Positions 10,301 to 17,915 of a stretch of 64,000 nucleotides of DNA are shown here, piece by piece; the stretch's first letter is position 1, and each line of letters opens with the position of its first letter. Source of the DNA: Polyangium jinanense (GTDB lineage Bacteria; Myxococcota; Polyangia; Polyangiales; Polyangiaceae); assembly GCF_028435365.1 (NCBI RefSeq), contig NZ_JAGTJJ010000032.1:68457-132456 (forward strand), written 5' to 3'. Below the pieces are notes generated by a model. The model saw only the letters and a program-made list of their open reading frames with translations, was not told where the DNA came from and searched no databases. The position numbers and the translations under genes were made by a program.

Positions 10301-10621
10301 GATGTGCGCGCTCTCGATCGCCGACACCGCGCGCGCCTCCCTGTGGAAGCGCGCCCGTACCGAGGCATCCGCGCCTGCCGGCGTGCGGAGGAACTTGAGG
10401 GCGACGCGCTTGCCGATCGCGACGTTCTGCGCCTCGTAGACGCTGCCCATCCCGCCGCGCCCGATCAGACGCAGGACCTTGTATTTCCCGGCGGCAAGCG
10501 TACCGATTCGAGGGTCCGTCCCGCTGCTCTCCGCGCCCGTCACACGTAGGCCCCGTCCCTGCGCGGCTCCGTGCCGCCACTCTGTATCGGGCCACCATTC
10601 GCCCTTCGAGGTCAACGGCAT
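7313..10621 (-). CDS. Large Ser/Thr protein kinase with FHA-like and GGDEF-like regions
   Basis: A 1102-residue protein. The kinase domain (about 47-335) is complete: GRGGMGSVYEA, VALK (Lys76), VVHRDLKPQN (Asp171), DFG (193-195), GTPFYMSPEQ. After a Pro/Ser linker, about 430-530 resembles an FHA fold (LRLGRVERVGDERNELVYPD, then LVHGTFVQVGG). Residues about 540-640 start TGLLGRAGLEQEI and continue with an ILLVK-like strand pattern typical of GGDEF-related domains but without the GGDEF signature. The last about 450 residues are unassigned. No transmembrane span is obvious, so it is probably cytoplasmic. The annotated ATG lies at the edge of a 43-bp tandem repeat; a GTG at 10543 with GGGACGGGG upstream is an alternative start 26 codons in, still ahead of the kinase domain. 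Confidence 0.88.
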   Translation of the reverse strand: MPLTSKGEWWPDTEWRHGAAQGRGLRVTGAESSGTDPRIGTLAAGKYKVLRLIGRGGMGSVYEAQNVAIGKRVALKFLRTPAGADASVRARFHREARAVSAIESAHIVQIFDTGETEAGEPFLVMELLQGEDLATRLRRLGRMSVPQAVAIAAQALRGLRRAHAAGVVHRDLKPQNVFLVDADDGKTLVKIVDFGLSKVLGSEAELVAASNLSAQDPLTRVGTPVGTPFYMSPEQIEAQDDIDPRTDIWSMGAILYEALAGAPPFSEPTFARLVIAICHRDAPELGTLVPGLPEAIRHVVQRAMARDRGARFATAEAFLTALLEAVPDLERSQGPGSRTTDPTPPRPPMPTSGADTPMNVRPGPTAPGDVEASHEKSDSGAEAPGAELRTYTVGGATLWLSASPAFSLWRGEVNAPDRLRVETRDGGLFELRLSPVGVLRLGRVERVGDERNELVYPDVASRLAATLRHDGVRWWLRRRTECSVPVQVGAHSLARGEEAALVHGTFVQVGGMRATVVDRRYVTPTVPAGTVDATTGLLGRAGLEQEIASFLQRKRSGALLLVKAQPSAVRAGGAEYPPGAIAAVAIHRASPSVAVGLVEELAVALVTGEAAEVAEKGRAAAASARAAAEGRSFTCGYWTLSGDGSDAGRELELALHAMTAFSETSGQAVAALRSSVPGARVSSVQEVLGASIDTKRTTLLFAIEEQKALEAVGPHVIAALEKELAAVAATHAGQAALVAPMAPGVVAACVTRKVDAVALGSAVQCDWHARPPILDGKVELPRTLSWEVLHGDVQTRAQELARECADPHGVLSALSGGLPYPISGRVHAAIAASSAIERVKMLFDVLEGTWRFIATVLLSAYFARRPAEGSGEAAPGFDAMVELYKRHGSRDGFALGTWREIARAAAKGFEGRDDPIGALVRDVLGVRLSQNQTFETLSNLMQVERNSFAHGHYNEARAAADLPEFEQMTRTLLRALRPLCAWTLVTVEKTEPDLYGDLQTVEFIDHTGAFNTGTRRRLGLNSPMRLANVTYLARWREGLVLPLEPFLRRVAHEDKFDVYWMEHLPRAGTCVMSSVVGGPSIKVPGDVRRLPPLLRIVMERAS

Positions 10622-10624
10622 AGT

Positions 10625-10790
10625 GGGGGGACCGCCGGGACCTCAACGCGTTGCGGTTCAGGTCGTGGGGGGGACCGCCTGAACCTCAACGCGTTGCGGT
10701 TCAGGTCGTGGGGGGGACCATCGGAACCTCAACGCGTTGCGGTTCGGGTCGTGGGGGGGACCGCCTGAACCTCAACGCGGTGGACCAGCG
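10625..10790. repeat. 43-bp tandem repeat with internal palindrome, about 3.7 copies
   Basis: Four units begin GGGGGGACC and recur at exactly 43-bp spacing (ACC at 10631, 10674, 10717, 10760). Each contains the palindromic arms CTGAACC and GGTTCAG around CAACG/CGTTG. The last unit is truncated after CAACGCG. Units 1 and 3 have changes in the left arm (CCGGGACC, ATCGGAACC) that weaken the outer stem. The array lies in the divergent gap between the large kinase and the six-gene operon. It begins 4 bp from the kinase ATG, so it is a candidate operator array or a 5' leader structure. Confidence 0.9.
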
Positions 10791-10870
10791 CAAGTGGGAG
10801 GGACTTCCGGTATGCTCATCGGCCGGCGGTGGGATGGGAACGCCCCTGCCGCGACGTTGTCAGGAGCCGT

Positions 10871-11182
10871 ATGGGAGACACGCACAAGGATTTGGTCTTC
10901 TTGATCCCCCTGCCCGGCGGCCGTGTCGCGCGGGTGCCGATCGACGTGCTCGAGCAATACGTCGACCCGAGCGCCCGGCTCTCGCACGGCGGCGAGCCCG
11001 AAGAAGAGGACGTGACGGCGCACTCCATGTCGGTCGATCCCAGGACCGGCGCCAGCATCTGGCACACCGAGTGGGAGCTCGGGCAATGCGATTACACGGA
11101 CGAGAACGGCTTCCCGCAGTCCGCTTACGCCTGGCACCGCCACCCGCTCGGCAACGAGTACACCGAAATCTACCAAAAGTGA
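10871..11182 (+). CDS. Small conserved-looking hypothetical protein, first gene of kinase operon
   Basis: A 103-residue acidic protein starting MGDTHKDLVFLIPLPGGRVARVP. It contains VLEQYVDPSARLSH, an acidic stretch EPEEEDVTAH and a C-terminal aromatic segment (YAWHRHPLGNEYTEIYQK). There is no signal peptide. The ATG at 10871 follows CAGGAG at a normal distance, so I prefer it to longer in-frame starts. It is followed almost immediately by a lipoprotein gene. The family is unknown to me; its position suggests a cytoplasmic accessory to the downstream envelope and kinase genes. Confidence 0.7.
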   Translation: MGDTHKDLVFLIPLPGGRVARVPIDVLEQYVDPSARLSHGGEPEEEDVTAHSMSVDPRTGASIWHTEWELGQCDYTDENGFPQSAYAWHRHPLGNEYTEIYQK

Positions 11183-11223
11183 GCTCGCCTCCTCGCTCTT
11201 CCGCATCTCGTCGGCCTGGCCGC

Positions 11224-12450
11224 ATGCTGCGTGCGGCGTTCGGCGCTTCCTTCCTCGTCCCGCTCGCGTTTTCGGCCTGCATCGAGCCGGGGTATCCGCT
11301 GGCCCCGAACGGGCAGGTCGACATCCGCGTCCACGTCGCGGGCTCCCTCTTCGCGGCGGACACACTCGACGAAGCCGGAAAGCCCGTCCTGCCGCGTCAA
11401 CAACCCTCCGAGACCGGCGTCACCTTGTTCCTCGCGGAGGGCGGCGCGCCAGCGTACGGCGGGTTCGTCACGGTACGCGTCGACCCGCCGGAAGCCCTCG
11501 TCCTCGGGCCCTACCCGGACGAAACCGACCCCTCCTGCCACGAGGTCGAGGGCGCGTTTCGATGCACCGCGTCGAGCGAGGGCTACGCGCGCTTCATGGT
11601 TTCTTCGCAGAGCGACTGGTCCGGCAGCGCGTCGATCCTCGTGAGCTGGGCCGAACAAACGAAGGAAGAGCCCATCACGATCCTGCCGGCCGGCCTGCCG
11701 GACTCCGCCACGAACTTCACGATGCTCGTCGCCGGCCTCGACGAGTCGCTCGACGGCGCCCGCGTCCTTCCGACCTTCCTCGCGCTCAAGTGCACCGTCG
11801 GCCCGCTGCCCGATGATCTGGGCTCCAAGTGGCGGCCCGGCGCCATCCGCTCCCGCGAGGCGTTCGTCCGGGCCACACCGCCCTCGAACGCGCCCGGCGT
11901 CGTGGAGAACGCGCCCGTCATCGTCGAATCCCTCTTCAGCGAGGCCGCCCTCTCCACCTCGTCCGATTGCGCCGATCGCAAGACGCGCCTGCGCGTGCTG
12001 CTCGGATCGACCGGCGAGAGCGAGCGCTTCTTCCTCTGCTTCAGCGACATCGGCGGCGAGGCCGACTTCGCGGTCACCTCGGGCCAGAAGCAGATCGATC
12101 CCGGCCCGAAGGTCCTCGTCGATCCGGAGCCGCGCCTGCTCCGCGTCCGCGCGCTGCAGAGCGTCGTCGGCACCGGCACCGGCACCGGCGAAGAGGTCGA
12201 TCTCTTCGAGGTCAGCGCCTTCGACGTGAACCGCGTCCGGCTCGCCATGCCCGTCGATCTCCGCGTCGACGACGATCAGCTCCTCACCATCGATCAGGCC
12301 AGCGTGACGCTCGACAAGGAGCCGACCCCCGCGACGGTCATCCCTGCCACGCCGAAATCCCCCGGCCAGGTTCGCCTCCACGTCACGCCGCGGCTCCTCT
12401 CGAGCCCCGACTGCGCCTCCGATCCGATCAGCATCGTCGAAGCGCCCTGA
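11224..12450 (+). CDS. Large secreted lipoprotein, unknown function
   Basis: A 408-residue protein starting MLRAAFGASFLVPLAFSAC. A lipobox FSAC places the lipidated Cys near residue 19. The mature part is rich in beta-strand patterns (VDIRVHVAG, GFVTVRVDPPEALVLGPY, RLLRVRALQSV), suggesting Ig-like or bacterial-surface beta domains. Repeated Cys residues are present (SCHEVEGAFRC, SSDCADRKTR, SPDCASD). An in-frame GTG at 11179 overlaps the preceding stop and would add 15 residues; I keep the ATG because the signal peptide starts there. It is 25 bp upstream of the next gene. No catalytic motif is seen. Confidence 0.75.
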   Translation: MLRAAFGASFLVPLAFSACIEPGYPLAPNGQVDIRVHVAGSLFAADTLDEAGKPVLPRQQPSETGVTLFLAEGGAPAYGGFVTVRVDPPEALVLGPYPDETDPSCHEVEGAFRCTASSEGYARFMVSSQSDWSGSASILVSWAEQTKEEPITILPAGLPDSATNFTMLVAGLDESLDGARVLPTFLALKCTVGPLPDDLGSKWRPGAIRSREAFVRATPPSNAPGVVENAPVIVESLFSEAALSTSSDCADRKTRLRVLLGSTGESERFFLCFSDIGGEADFAVTSGQKQIDPGPKVLVDPEPRLLRVRALQSVVGTGTGTGEEVDLFEVSAFDVNRVRLAMPVDLRVDDDQLLTIDQASVTLDKEPTPATVIPATPKSPGQVRLHVTPRLLSSPDCASDPISIVEAP

Positions 12451-12475
12451 CCTTCGCCCCGCCTCCACCCGAGCG

Positions 12476-14785
12476 ATGAACCCCATGCGACAAGCCCCCC
12501 TCGCCTCCCCTCGCGTCCCCGACGAAAGCGCCCCGCGCGCCCGCGCCGCGTGCTTCCGCTTCCTCGCGCTCTTCGGCGTCGCAGCATCGCTCTCGCTCTC
12601 GCTCGCGGGCCCCGTCGCCGCGCAGGACGAAGACGCCGACACGACCAGCGACGACGATACGGACACGGCCGAGCCGACGACCACGCGCGTGAACACGCCG
12701 GCCTCGGGCTCGGCCCCGATGCCCGCGGATTTCAGCGGCAGCCTGCAGATCGTGCGCGGCCCGGCGACGGTGAACGGCGGCGCCACGCCCGGCACCGCGC
12801 CCGAGATCTTCCCCGAGGCGAGCCGGGTCTTCATGAGCGTCCGCGACACCGACCCCGTCCCGATCGAGACCGCGCGCCGCGGCGGCCCGTGGCTCTGCTC
12901 CACGGGGCAATGCTCGACCACGCTCGGCGAGGCCGGACAGAGCCGCATCGGCGACGACATGCTCCGCTCGATCAAGCTGCAGACGCCGACGCTCCCCTTG
13001 CCGCTCACGATCTGGGGACGCCTCGACGAGCAGGGGAAACGCACGCTCGACTTCGACCCTGTCCTCCTCGGCCGCCGGGACTACCGCCACGTCTGCGCCT
13101 ACCCGCCCATCGGGCCGAACGACAAAGCCGGCCCGCGCAAGGTCGAAAAGGCCCCGCTCTGCCGCGACGACATGCCCGTCCCGCCCCTGCCCGACTCGGC
13201 CGAGGTCCTGCTCGGCATGCAGTGGCCGAAGCAGTCCGAGATGGCCGACTTCCGCTACATCGCCATCGTCGACAGCTGCGGCAACGCCCGCGTGCAGCCC
13301 TTCCAGCGCACCTTCACCGTGCCCGTCTTCGAGGTCGCCTCGGGCGGCTGCGGCAAGGCCGACGGCAAGGTGCTGCGCATCTTCCCGAGCGGCGGCTGGC
13401 TCCGGGTGACCGCGTTCAACCTCGACAACACCGCCGCCGGCACCGTCGTCAACGCGACCTACCGCGTGTCGGTCCCGCCGCTCGAAAACCTCGTCGAGTC
13501 GAACCCGGCGCGCATGCTCTTCCCCGATCCGCAGCTCGAGGATCTCAAGGTCGACTGCGGCCCCGCGATGCGTAGGTCCTCGGGTCTGCCGTCCGCGCCG
13601 CCCTCGAGCCCGTCCGCGCCCCCGCCGGGCGTGAGGCCGTTGCAGGCCGCCGCCGCGCCTCCGCCCGACGCCGCGCCAAAAACCGCGCCCCGCGAGCCCG
13701 AAGCCTCGGGCCTCACGCCGCGCACGGCCCCGAAGCCCGGGGACAAACCCCAGGTCCAGGCCACAAGTAAAAACCCTGCGCCAAAAACCTCGCCTGTCGC
13801 GCCGAGGACTTCGCCGATGGGGCCGCCGCGTCCGTCGCTCCCGATGAAGGCCACGGCGCCCGCGGGCCCCGGGCCGCAGCCGCTCGCGCACATGTCGCTC
13901 GTCATCGCGCCCGAGCCGCTCCGACAAGGCGTTTGTCGCGTCCGCCTCTCCGGCTCGACCAAGGGACGCCTCGTCGCCCCGCTCGCGCTCTACGTCTCGC
14001 TCACGCGCACCGATCGCACCTCGAACGGCGCGCCTATCGAGCTGCTCACCGACCACAAGTGGATCGTCACGCCGAACTCCGCCGAGTTCCAGCTCCCGCC
14101 CCTCTCGGAGAACTTCGACGGCGACTCGCGCCTCCGGCTCGCGGTCTACAGCGATCCTTTGAACACCGACGGAAAGGTCGTCCTCGTCTCCGACGCGTCG
14201 CGCGTCGCGGCATCCTTGCGCTCGGGCGGCGAGGCCACGCCCGAGGCGGCGCGCAGGCTCATCGGCTCGGCCACCATCCACTCCGTCCCGCTCTGCGGCG
14301 AGTCGAACTTCGAGACCCTCGAAGCCGCCGGGAGCTGCCTCCGCGCCTACCTCACGATCCCGGCCATGCTGGCCACGCTCCAGATCACGCGCGCCCCCTG
14401 GCTCGAACGACCCCTCGTCACGCGTAGCGTCCTCAGCGCCGTCGGCGTCGCCCTCGCCGTCGACAGCTACGACCCCGTCCGCCGCCGCGCCTTCCCCGTC
14501 GCCGGCCAGCTCGGCGGCTCCATCCAGCAGCTCGGCGACGGTCGCGTGGGCCTGCTCGGCTACCTCGGGGTCGCCCCGACCATCCCGGTCCTCGGCGACG
14601 GCGGCAATACCACCTCCTTCGGCTTCCTGGCCGGCATCGGCCTGTCCTACATCACGAACGAAAGCGGCCCCGACGAAGGCCTCAAGCCCGCGGCCTTCCT
14701 CTCCGTCGTCGTTCAGGTTGGACAGGCCACACCTCAAGTCTCCAGTTCCGGAAGGGCTGTGTTCGGCACTTACCAGGGGGAGTGA
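12476..14785 (+). CDS. Large secreted protein with Pro-rich linker, unknown function
   Basis: A 769-residue protein. It has a long basic N-terminus, a hydrophobic signal (FLALFGVAASLSLSLAGPVAAQ) and an acidic Asp/Thr-rich stretch right after the expected cleavage site. The N-terminal half (about 90-370) is globular and Cys-containing. Residues about 370-470 are a Pro/Ala/Lys linker (many PKTAP/PRTSP-type words). The C-terminal part (about 470-769) ends in Gly-rich strands (GQLGGSIQQLGDGRVGLLGYLGV, FGFLAGIGLSYITNE) that look like outer-membrane-associated beta structure. Its stop overlaps the GTG start of the kinase gene, indicating translational coupling. No known family recognised. Confidence 0.72.
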   Translation: MNPMRQAPLASPRVPDESAPRARAACFRFLALFGVAASLSLSLAGPVAAQDEDADTTSDDDTDTAEPTTTRVNTPASGSAPMPADFSGSLQIVRGPATVNGGATPGTAPEIFPEASRVFMSVRDTDPVPIETARRGGPWLCSTGQCSTTLGEAGQSRIGDDMLRSIKLQTPTLPLPLTIWGRLDEQGKRTLDFDPVLLGRRDYRHVCAYPPIGPNDKAGPRKVEKAPLCRDDMPVPPLPDSAEVLLGMQWPKQSEMADFRYIAIVDSCGNARVQPFQRTFTVPVFEVASGGCGKADGKVLRIFPSGGWLRVTAFNLDNTAAGTVVNATYRVSVPPLENLVESNPARMLFPDPQLEDLKVDCGPAMRRSSGLPSAPPSSPSAPPPGVRPLQAAAAPPPDAAPKTAPREPEASGLTPRTAPKPGDKPQVQATSKNPAPKTSPVAPRTSPMGPPRPSLPMKATAPAGPGPQPLAHMSLVIAPEPLRQGVCRVRLSGSTKGRLVAPLALYVSLTRTDRTSNGAPIELLTDHKWIVTPNSAEFQLPPLSENFDGDSRLRLAVYSDPLNTDGKVVLVSDASRVAASLRSGGEATPEAARRLIGSATIHSVPLCGESNFETLEAAGSCLRAYLTIPAMLATLQITRAPWLERPLVTRSVLSAVGVALAVDSYDPVRRRAFPVAGQLGGSIQQLGDGRVGLLGYLGVAPTIPVLGDGGNTTSFGFLAGIGLSYITNESGPDEGLKPAAFLSVVVQVGQATPQVSSSGRAVFGTYQGE

Positions 14786-16113
14786 TAAGCTCGTCGACCA
14801 GGGCTCCCGCCCGACCCCACACGCCTGCCGAACTTGCCGATCCCCACGTGAACGAAGGAGACCTCGTCGCCGGACGTTACCGACTCCTGCGCCCCATCGG
14901 GCGAGGCGCGATGGGTACGGTCTGGGCCGGCCGGCACGAGCTGCTCGGGCGTGACTTCGCCCTCAAGTTCGCGAGCCTCCCCCTCCGCGCCGGCCCCGAG
15001 GCGCGCGCGCGTTTCCTCCGTGAAGCGCAGGCCATCGGCCGCCTCCGCCATCCAAACGTCGTCGACGTCGCGGACTTCGGCGAGGTCGCCCCCGGCGGCG
15101 GGCTCTACCTCGCGATGGAGCTGCTCGAAGGCCAGTCGCTCGCCGCGCGCATCGAGGAGCAAGGCGCGCTCCGCCCCGCCGAGGCCGTCGCGATCGCGGC
15201 CGAGATCGCGCGAGGCCTCGCCGCCGCGCACGTCGCCGGCATCGTGCATCGCGACATCAAGCCCGAGAACATCTTCCTCTCCCGTGGAATGCGCGGCGGC
15301 CTCGTTCCGAAGCTGCTCGACTTCGGCATCAGCAAGCAGCAACAAGCCGACGAGACCCTCGCCACGATGAACGGCGTGCCCTTCGGCACCCCCGCGTACA
15401 TGAGCCCCGAGCAGGCCCTCGGCGAGCTCGACGTCGATCACCGCACCGACGTGTGGTCGCTGGGCGTCGTGCTGCACGAGATGCTCGCGGGCAAACATCC
15501 GTTCGTCGCGCCAAACTACCAGGCGCTCATGACGAAGATCGCCGAATCGCCTGCCGCGTCGCTCGATGTGTCGGTGCCCGAGGTCGTTCGCAACATCGTG
15601 ACGAGGTGCCTGCAGAAGAACCCCGCGGACAGGTTCGCCGACGCCGACGCGCTCGCGACGGCGCTCGAAGATGCGCTCGCGAGGATCGGTCCGGGTGAGG
15701 TCGCGATAGAGCGCCCGCGCGCCTTGCCTTCGTTGCGCCCGCCCACGAGCGCCGACGCGGCGCAGCCTGCCTCCTCGCCCAAACGTGGACCCGCGCTCGC
15801 CGCCGCCGTCGTCGCGACGGGTCTGCTCGCGGGCCTCGCCGTGGTCGCCCTCGCCGGCAAGCGCGACGCAGATCCCGCGACGCCCGCGCCTGTCCCGAGC
15901 GCGCCGGTGGCCGAAGCTCTCCCGACACCACGCGAAACTTCGCTCCCCGCGACGCCTCCGAGCGCTACGCCCACGGCCACGACGACGCAGGCTCCTGTCG
16001 CGCCACGCAGCGCCAATCCCGTGACGCATGGGCCTTCGGGATCGGCCTCGGGAAAGGCCTCGGGCCCGACGGGGAAGCGCCCCACGACGAACGTCAACGA
16101 CCCTGGTTTCTGA
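14782..16113 (+). CDS. Membrane-anchored Ser/Thr protein kinase
   Basis: A 443-residue PknB/Pkn-type kinase. It has the glycine loop GRGAMGTVWAG (40-50), FALK (Lys62), IVHRDIKPEN (Asp158), DFG (180-182), GTPAYMSPEQ and a standard C-lobe. After the kinase domain (about 33-300) comes one transmembrane helix near 335-355 (ALAAAVVATGLLAGLAVVAL). A Pro/Ala/Thr-rich extracytoplasmic tail of about 90 residues follows, without PASTA repeats. The start is GTG in a GTGA overlap with the upstream stop and has a GGGGG stretch ahead of it. It is the only enzyme in the six-gene operon, so its neighbours are candidate sensors or substrates. Confidence 0.92.
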   Translation: MISSSTRAPARPHTPAELADPHVNEGDLVAGRYRLLRPIGRGAMGTVWAGRHELLGRDFALKFASLPLRAGPEARARFLREAQAIGRLRHPNVVDVADFGEVAPGGGLYLAMELLEGQSLAARIEEQGALRPAEAVAIAAEIARGLAAAHVAGIVHRDIKPENIFLSRGMRGGLVPKLLDFGISKQQQADETLATMNGVPFGTPAYMSPEQALGELDVDHRTDVWSLGVVLHEMLAGKHPFVAPNYQALMTKIAESPAASLDVSVPEVVRNIVTRCLQKNPADRFADADALATALEDALARIGPGEVAIERPRALPSLRPPTSADAAQPASSPKRGPALAAAVVATGLLAGLAVVALAGKRDADPATPAPVPSAPVAEALPTPRETSLPATPPSATPTATTTQAPVAPRSANPVTHGPSGSASGKASGPTGKRPTTNVNDPGF

Positions 16114-16171
16114 GGCCCACGTGCACCCAGCCCATGGAGAAGCGTGGTACCATCTTTCCCGAGGGTTCGTT

Positions 16172-17128
16172 TTGCGTCGGTTTCACTCTCAGGCAGCCTG
16201 CATGGGGATCACCTTGCTCGCTGGCACCTCGTGGCCGGCGAGTGTGTGGGCTAACGAACCTCCCACAGCCGCAGAGCTGAAGGAGGCGCGGGAGCAGTTC
16301 ACGCGGGGGCGAAAGCTCGAAGACGAGGGCAAGTTCGCCGAGGCACTCGCGCTGTTCCAGAGCGTAGGTCAGGTGAAGATGACCCCGCAGGTGCGCTTCC
16401 ACATCGCACTCTGCCTGGAGCACACCGGGAAGCTGGTCGACGCCCTGGAGACGTTCCGGATCGCCGCGCGCGAGGCAACGTCCACCGCGCCGAACGTGGT
16501 GGCCGAGGCAAACCAGCACATCGACGCGCTCGAAAAACGTGTGCCGACGCTGACGGTCCTGGTCGCGAAGGGTCACCCAGGCGACGCGATCTCCCTGGAC
16601 GGGCGGCCGGTCACCGCAGGGTCCGCGCTTCGTGTGGATCCAGGGGGATACGCGGTGACGTTGCGGCGGGACGGCGCGGTCGTGAGCGAGCAACGCGTGA
16701 CGCTGGAAGAGGGCAAGAGCCTGCGGGTAGAGCTCGCGGCGACACCAGGCGGCGAGGGCAGCGGCCCGTCCGCGCCCTTCTCACTTCAGCGAACACTCGG
16801 CTGGACGGCAGTCGGCGTGTCGGCGGCCTCGCTCGTGACCATGGGCGTGTTCATCGGGCTGCGCTCGGATCGGCTCTCGAAGGTCGAGGCCGCTTGCCCG
16901 ACGCTCACGAACTGCGATCCGTCGGTCGCGCCGATCGCGAACGAGGGCGCGACCTACGCGACGCTCGTCAACGTGTTCGCCGGGCTCTCGGGGGCAGCGG
17001 CCGTCGCAGGCGTCGCGCTGTTGCTCACGGCGCCCGCGCCCGCCCCGAGCGCCCCGAGTGCAGGCTTGCGTTTGAACCCCGTGTTCGCTCCCGGGGTCGG
17101 ATTCGTATCGGTCGAAGGGAGGTTCTGA
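16172..17128 (+). CDS. TPR/PEGA-like membrane protein of kinase operon
   Basis: A 318-residue protein. A TTG at 16172 is the best start: GAGGG lies 6-7 bases upstream, and the resulting N-terminus is a good signal peptide (MRRFHSQ then a hydrophobic core ending ASVWA before NEPP). Residues about 30-130 carry TPR-like helices (LKEAREQFTRGRKLEDEGKFAEAL, FHIALCLEHTGKLVDALETF). Residues about 140-195 look like a PEGA domain (GDAISLDGRPVTAGSALRVDPGGYAVTLRRDG). Two hydrophobic segments follow (about 215-235 and 270-295). This TPR-PEGA-TM layout is common beside myxobacterial kinases. Its last base overlaps the ATG of the next gene. Confidence 0.8.
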   Translation: MRRFHSQAACMGITLLAGTSWPASVWANEPPTAAELKEAREQFTRGRKLEDEGKFAEALALFQSVGQVKMTPQVRFHIALCLEHTGKLVDALETFRIAAREATSTAPNVVAEANQHIDALEKRVPTLTVLVAKGHPGDAISLDGRPVTAGSALRVDPGGYAVTLRRDGAVVSEQRVTLEEGKSLRVELAATPGGEGSGPSAPFSLQRTLGWTAVGVSAASLVTMGVFIGLRSDRLSKVEAACPTLTNCDPSVAPIANEGATYATLVNVFAGLSGAAAVAGVALLLTAPAPAPSAPSAGLRLNPVFAPGVGFVSVEGRF

Positions 17129-17505
17129 TGCTGCAAACGAGCCGCGAGCGCTCTCCGCTTTCGTTCTTCTGCTGTCTGCTCCTCGGCGTCTCTGCGTGCA
17201 CGTTCCCGGCGATCGATTACGTCGAGCCGGGCGAGGCCGACATCGAGGCCGTCGCGTGCGCGGCCACGCCCCAATGCGCGAACGAAGTCGACACCTGCGC
17301 GAAGCAGGCCTACGGGCAGCGGAGCGCGTGCGTCTCCCAGTGCGAGAAATCCGGGCCCATGAGCTTGAACCCGGATTGCTCGTCGTGCGACTCCGCGCTC
17401 GAGACGAACCTGAACATCTGCGTCGCGAAATGCGAGTCGTGCAACGCGGCCGACGGCTGCTCGAACGCCACCGACAGTTGCCGCGCCCTGCTCGGTCTCC
17501 CCTGA
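17128..17505 (+). CDS. Cysteine-rich lipoprotein
   Basis: A 125-residue protein whose ATG overlaps the preceding TGA. The signal peptide ends in the lipobox VSAC. The mature region holds about fourteen cysteines in closely spaced groups (AVACAATPQCANEVDTCAKQ, SACVSQCEKSG, PDCSSCDS, NICVAKCESC, DGCSNATDSC), so it should be disulfide-rich outside the cytoplasm. It is the last gene of the operon and is followed after 36 bp by a full composite palindromic repeat. Function unknown; a small extracytoplasmic sensor or scaffold is possible. Confidence 0.75.
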   Translation: MLQTSRERSPLSFFCCLLLGVSACTFPAIDYVEPGEADIEAVACAATPQCANEVDTCAKQAYGQRSACVSQCEKSGPMSLNPDCSSCDSALETNLNICVAKCESCNAADGCSNATDSCRALLGLP

Positions 17506-17540
17506 CGCGCGCCGCGCGCGCCTTCCGTCGGAGGGTGGTT

Positions 17541-17904
17541 GGCAGCGTTTCGCTGGGGCTTTGCCCCAGGCCCCACCGGGGCTATCCGCCCCTGGACCCG
17601 GACCAGCGCAAGCGCTGGACCCGGGGTCGATGAACTGCGCGATGCGCAGTTCATCGAACAGGCCAAGGCAAGACCAGCGAAGGCCCTGCCAATCGAGACA
17701 GCCGCGCTGACGGTTCTGCCGGCAACGTGCCCGTCGCCAGCGGGCAACGCACCTTCCTGGTCTTGCCACCGGCCCGTGGAAGAACTGCGCATCGCGCAGT
17801 TCTTCCAACACGAGTCCAGGGCTTGCCCTGGTTCGGGTCGAGGGGCGAACAGCCCCCGCGGGGTCCGGGGCAGCGCCCCGGCGCGGCGGCGCCAAGAAGA
17901 GACC
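17541..17904. repeat. Composite palindromic repeat, full element B
   Basis: The 410-bp gap between convergent genes is filled by this element. The left half holds CTGGGG/CCCCAG, GGGGC/GCCCC, CCAGCG/CGCTGG and a 12-bp stem GATGAACTGCGC with a GAT loop. A spacer of about 120 bp follows. The right half mirrors it: GGAAGAACTGCGC stem with an ATC loop, CCAGGG/CCCTGG, GGGGC/GCCCC and CCGGGG/CCCCGG. The right border reads CCAAGAAGAGACC. Confidence 0.9.
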
Positions 17905-17915
17905 AATGCTCCGTC

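Noticed and set aside
10625..10790. CRISPR-like array
   Set aside because: Direct 43-bp repeats follow each other without unique spacers and no cas genes are present.
12428..14737. A 769-codon minus-strand frame opposite the secreted protein
   Set aside because: No signal peptide or motif; the plus-strand frame has a signal peptide and operon overlaps.
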